The notes under the pieces were generated by a model. It worked only from the letters and a program-made list of their open reading frames with translations, did not search any database and had not been told where the DNA came from. From assembly GCF_015694405.1 (NCBI RefSeq), contig NZ_JADQDB010000011.1, forward strand, positions 1 through 64,000: a stretch of 64,000 nt of DNA, in the 5' to 3' direction. This DNA comes from Pelagibacterium limicola (GTDB taxonomy: Bacteria; Pseudomonadota; Alphaproteobacteria; Rhizobiales; Devosiaceae). Below, in pieces: positions 62,706 to 64,000 of the stretch. Numbering within the stretch: the first letter of the stretch is position 1; each line of letters opens with the position of its first letter. Both the position numbers and the translations under genes were made by a program.

Positions 62706-64000
62706 CTACTCTTCTTCCTCCTGAAGCAACCAGGCAATATCGGCAGGTTCGAGCGCGATATCGAGAGCCTCGAGGCTGTCGTCAAGCTCCGCCAAGGTTC
62801 TTGGGCCGATGAGCGGAACGACCGGGAAAGGCTGCGCGAGGCAGTAGGCCAGAGCAACATGGATGGGCTTCTTGCCCAGTCGCTGTGCCATCTCGATGGC
62901 GCGATCCCGCCGCGAAAAGTTTTCCTCCGAATACCAGGTGCGGACCAGTTCGGCGTTGGCGGTTTTATCGCGGCCCGCAAGGTCGGTAAAAAAGCCGCGC
63001 GCCTGGCTCGACCAGGCGAAGTTGGGGATATTCCGGGCAGCCAGCCAAGTACGCCAATCCTTGTCCGAGGCGGCAACACAGCCTTCCCAGATCGGGTCCT
63101 GCATTTCGGCGAGCGCAAAATTGTTCGAAAGCGCGCCGGGGGCTGTCTTGCCATTGCGATCGGCATAGTCCACCGCTTCGTCGAACCGCTCCCGGGTCCA
63201 GTTCGAGCCGCCGAACGGGCCGCGGATACGACCGCGTTTCACTTCCGCGTCCATCGCATCGACAAACTCGCCCACCGGCACATCGGGGTTGTCCCGGTGC
63301 ATGAAATAAACATCGACATGGTCGGTCTTGAGCCGCTCGAGGCTGCGATCGAGCTGTTTGGCGATGACGTCGGGATAAGTGAGCGGCGAGTGGCACCCCT
63401 TGCCGATGATCACGAGATTATCGCGCACGCCGCGCGAGCTATGCCAATCGCCGAGCAGGGATTCGGTGATGCCGTTGCCATAGATGAAGGCAGTGTCGAG
63501 CGCGTTGCCGCCTGTCTCATAGAAGGCATCGAGCAATATGGCCGCGCTCGAAAAGGTACGGAAATCCTCAAAGCCCAGCGCTACGCGGGAAATGGACTTT
63601 TTCAGGCCGGGAATGGCTATCTGCCCGATGCGGTCCGTTTTGACCGCCAACTTCTCGCCCTTGAGAGTCTTCGTTCGGAGTGTCGGTCTTTCGATTTCGT
63701 ATTCCAGACCAGCAGCTTGGCGCCATTTGTCGAGGACTCTTAGATTACCTAGCGTATCGTCCCAGCTCATGCCAGGCGCATCGAACTGGGTTTTTCCGGC
63801 CCGAATAGCCTGGGAGGCTGCCTCGGCCTCAAAGGCATAGAGCCAGCGTTGTTCGGCAAACTCGATCGTTTCGCTCGTGCCGTCCGGGCGTATGATCTTG
63901 ACGGGGTTCGTACCGCCAGTGCGCCCGGTGGCGAACCAGAAATCCTTGACCTCCAGCCTGCCTTTCGTGCCCAGCACGCGCAGGACGTTGTCCTGTGCCA
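62706..64000 (-). CDS. Gfo/Idh/MocA-aldo/keto reductase fusion (5' end outside the window)
   Basis: The frame is open to the right edge, so at least 431 residues are present and the N-terminus is missing. The first 100 residues or so are the end of a Gfo/Idh/MocA protein (RVLGTKGRLEVKDFWFATG, FEAEAASQAIRAGKTQFDAPGMSWDDTLGNLRVLDKWR). After a short linker comes a full aldo/keto reductase: SRVALGFEDFRTF, GGNALDTAFIYGNGITESLLGDW with catalytic Asp/Tyr, VIIGKG, HVDVYFMHRDNPDVP, and VVPLIGPRTLAELDDSLEAL. Such fusions couple two sugar redox steps in one chain. It is convergent with the lactonase gene. Confidence 0.86.
   Translation of the reverse strand, partial: AQDNVLRVLGTKGRLEVKDFWFATGRTGGTNPVKIIRPDGTSETIEFAEQRWLYAFEAEAASQAIRAGKTQFDAPGMSWDDTLGNLRVLDKWRQAAGLEYEIERPTLRTKTLKGEKLAVKTDRIGQIAIPGLKKSISRVALGFEDFRTFSSAAILLDAFYETGGNALDTAFIYGNGITESLLGDWHSSRGVRDNLVIIGKGCHSPLTYPDVIAKQLDRSLERLKTDHVDVYFMHRDNPDVPVGEFVDAMDAEVKRGRIRGPFGGSNWTRERFDEAVDYADRNGKTAPGALSNNFALAEMQDPIWEGCVAASDKDWRTWLAARNIPNFAWSSQARGFFTDLAGRDKTANAELVRTWYSEENFSRRDRAIEMAQRLGKKPIHVALAYCLAQPFPVVPLIGPRTLAELDDSLEALDIALEPADIAWLLQEEEE

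Overview
The window is GC-rich, densely packed DNA from an alphaproteobacterium. Devosia/Pelagibacterium-like Hyphomicrobiales is my best guess, from the Zur/Znu/AztD arrangement, the ChvE-Ggu sugar transporter, TIGR03032 and DUF2799 proteins, and the many sugar ABC systems. No species can be named from sequence reading alone. About 66 protein genes, one tRNA and at least one frameshifted gene are supported. Many neighbouring genes overlap by ATGA or by 8 bases, so long operons are the rule.

Layout. (1) 0.2-6.6 kb is a zinc-starvation island: zur-znuB-znuC read left and znuA, aztD and a COG0523 GTPase read right, with three Zur-box-like palindromes. (2) 7.1-12.5 kb is a peptide-type ABC importer with a fused double ATPase. 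(3) 13-19.7 kb holds housekeeping and stress genes: J-domain plus VWA pair, an XRE/membrane-protein/oxidoreductase operon, a SelT/W/H protein, a 1-Cys peroxiredoxin, a lipoprotein, YjbR and MsrA. (4) 19.8-22.2 kb has tRNA-Ser(GGA), then a run of frameshifted small genes, a DUF1772-like membrane protein and a TetR regulator. (5) 22.2-26.9 kb is a metal/siderophore-type ABC importer translationally coupled to three uncharacterised soluble proteins; this is the best candidate for an undescribed system. (6) 27.1-41.3 kb is a surface region: two paralogous AraC-regulator plus autotransporter modules flank an SLC13 transporter and a three-gene set (phosphodiester glycosidase, TIGR03032, SGNH-like). 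(7) 41.4-64 kb is a sugar-acid/sugar region with three ABC importers (CUT1-type, ChvE-GguAB, and a ribose-type one with two permeases), two FadR-type GntR regulators, a two-component system, FAH, SMP-30, two Gfo/Idh/MocA oxidoreductases and a Gfo/Idh-aldo/keto reductase fusion that runs off the right edge.

How it works together. The left part is a Zur regulon for zinc capture, delivery and allocation. The right part looks like uptake and first oxidation steps for plant- or algal-derived monosaccharides and aldonate lactones. The middle encodes surface display that may be switched by paired AraC regulators. Several hairpins follow solute-binding-protein genes and probably set unequal expression within the ABC operons.
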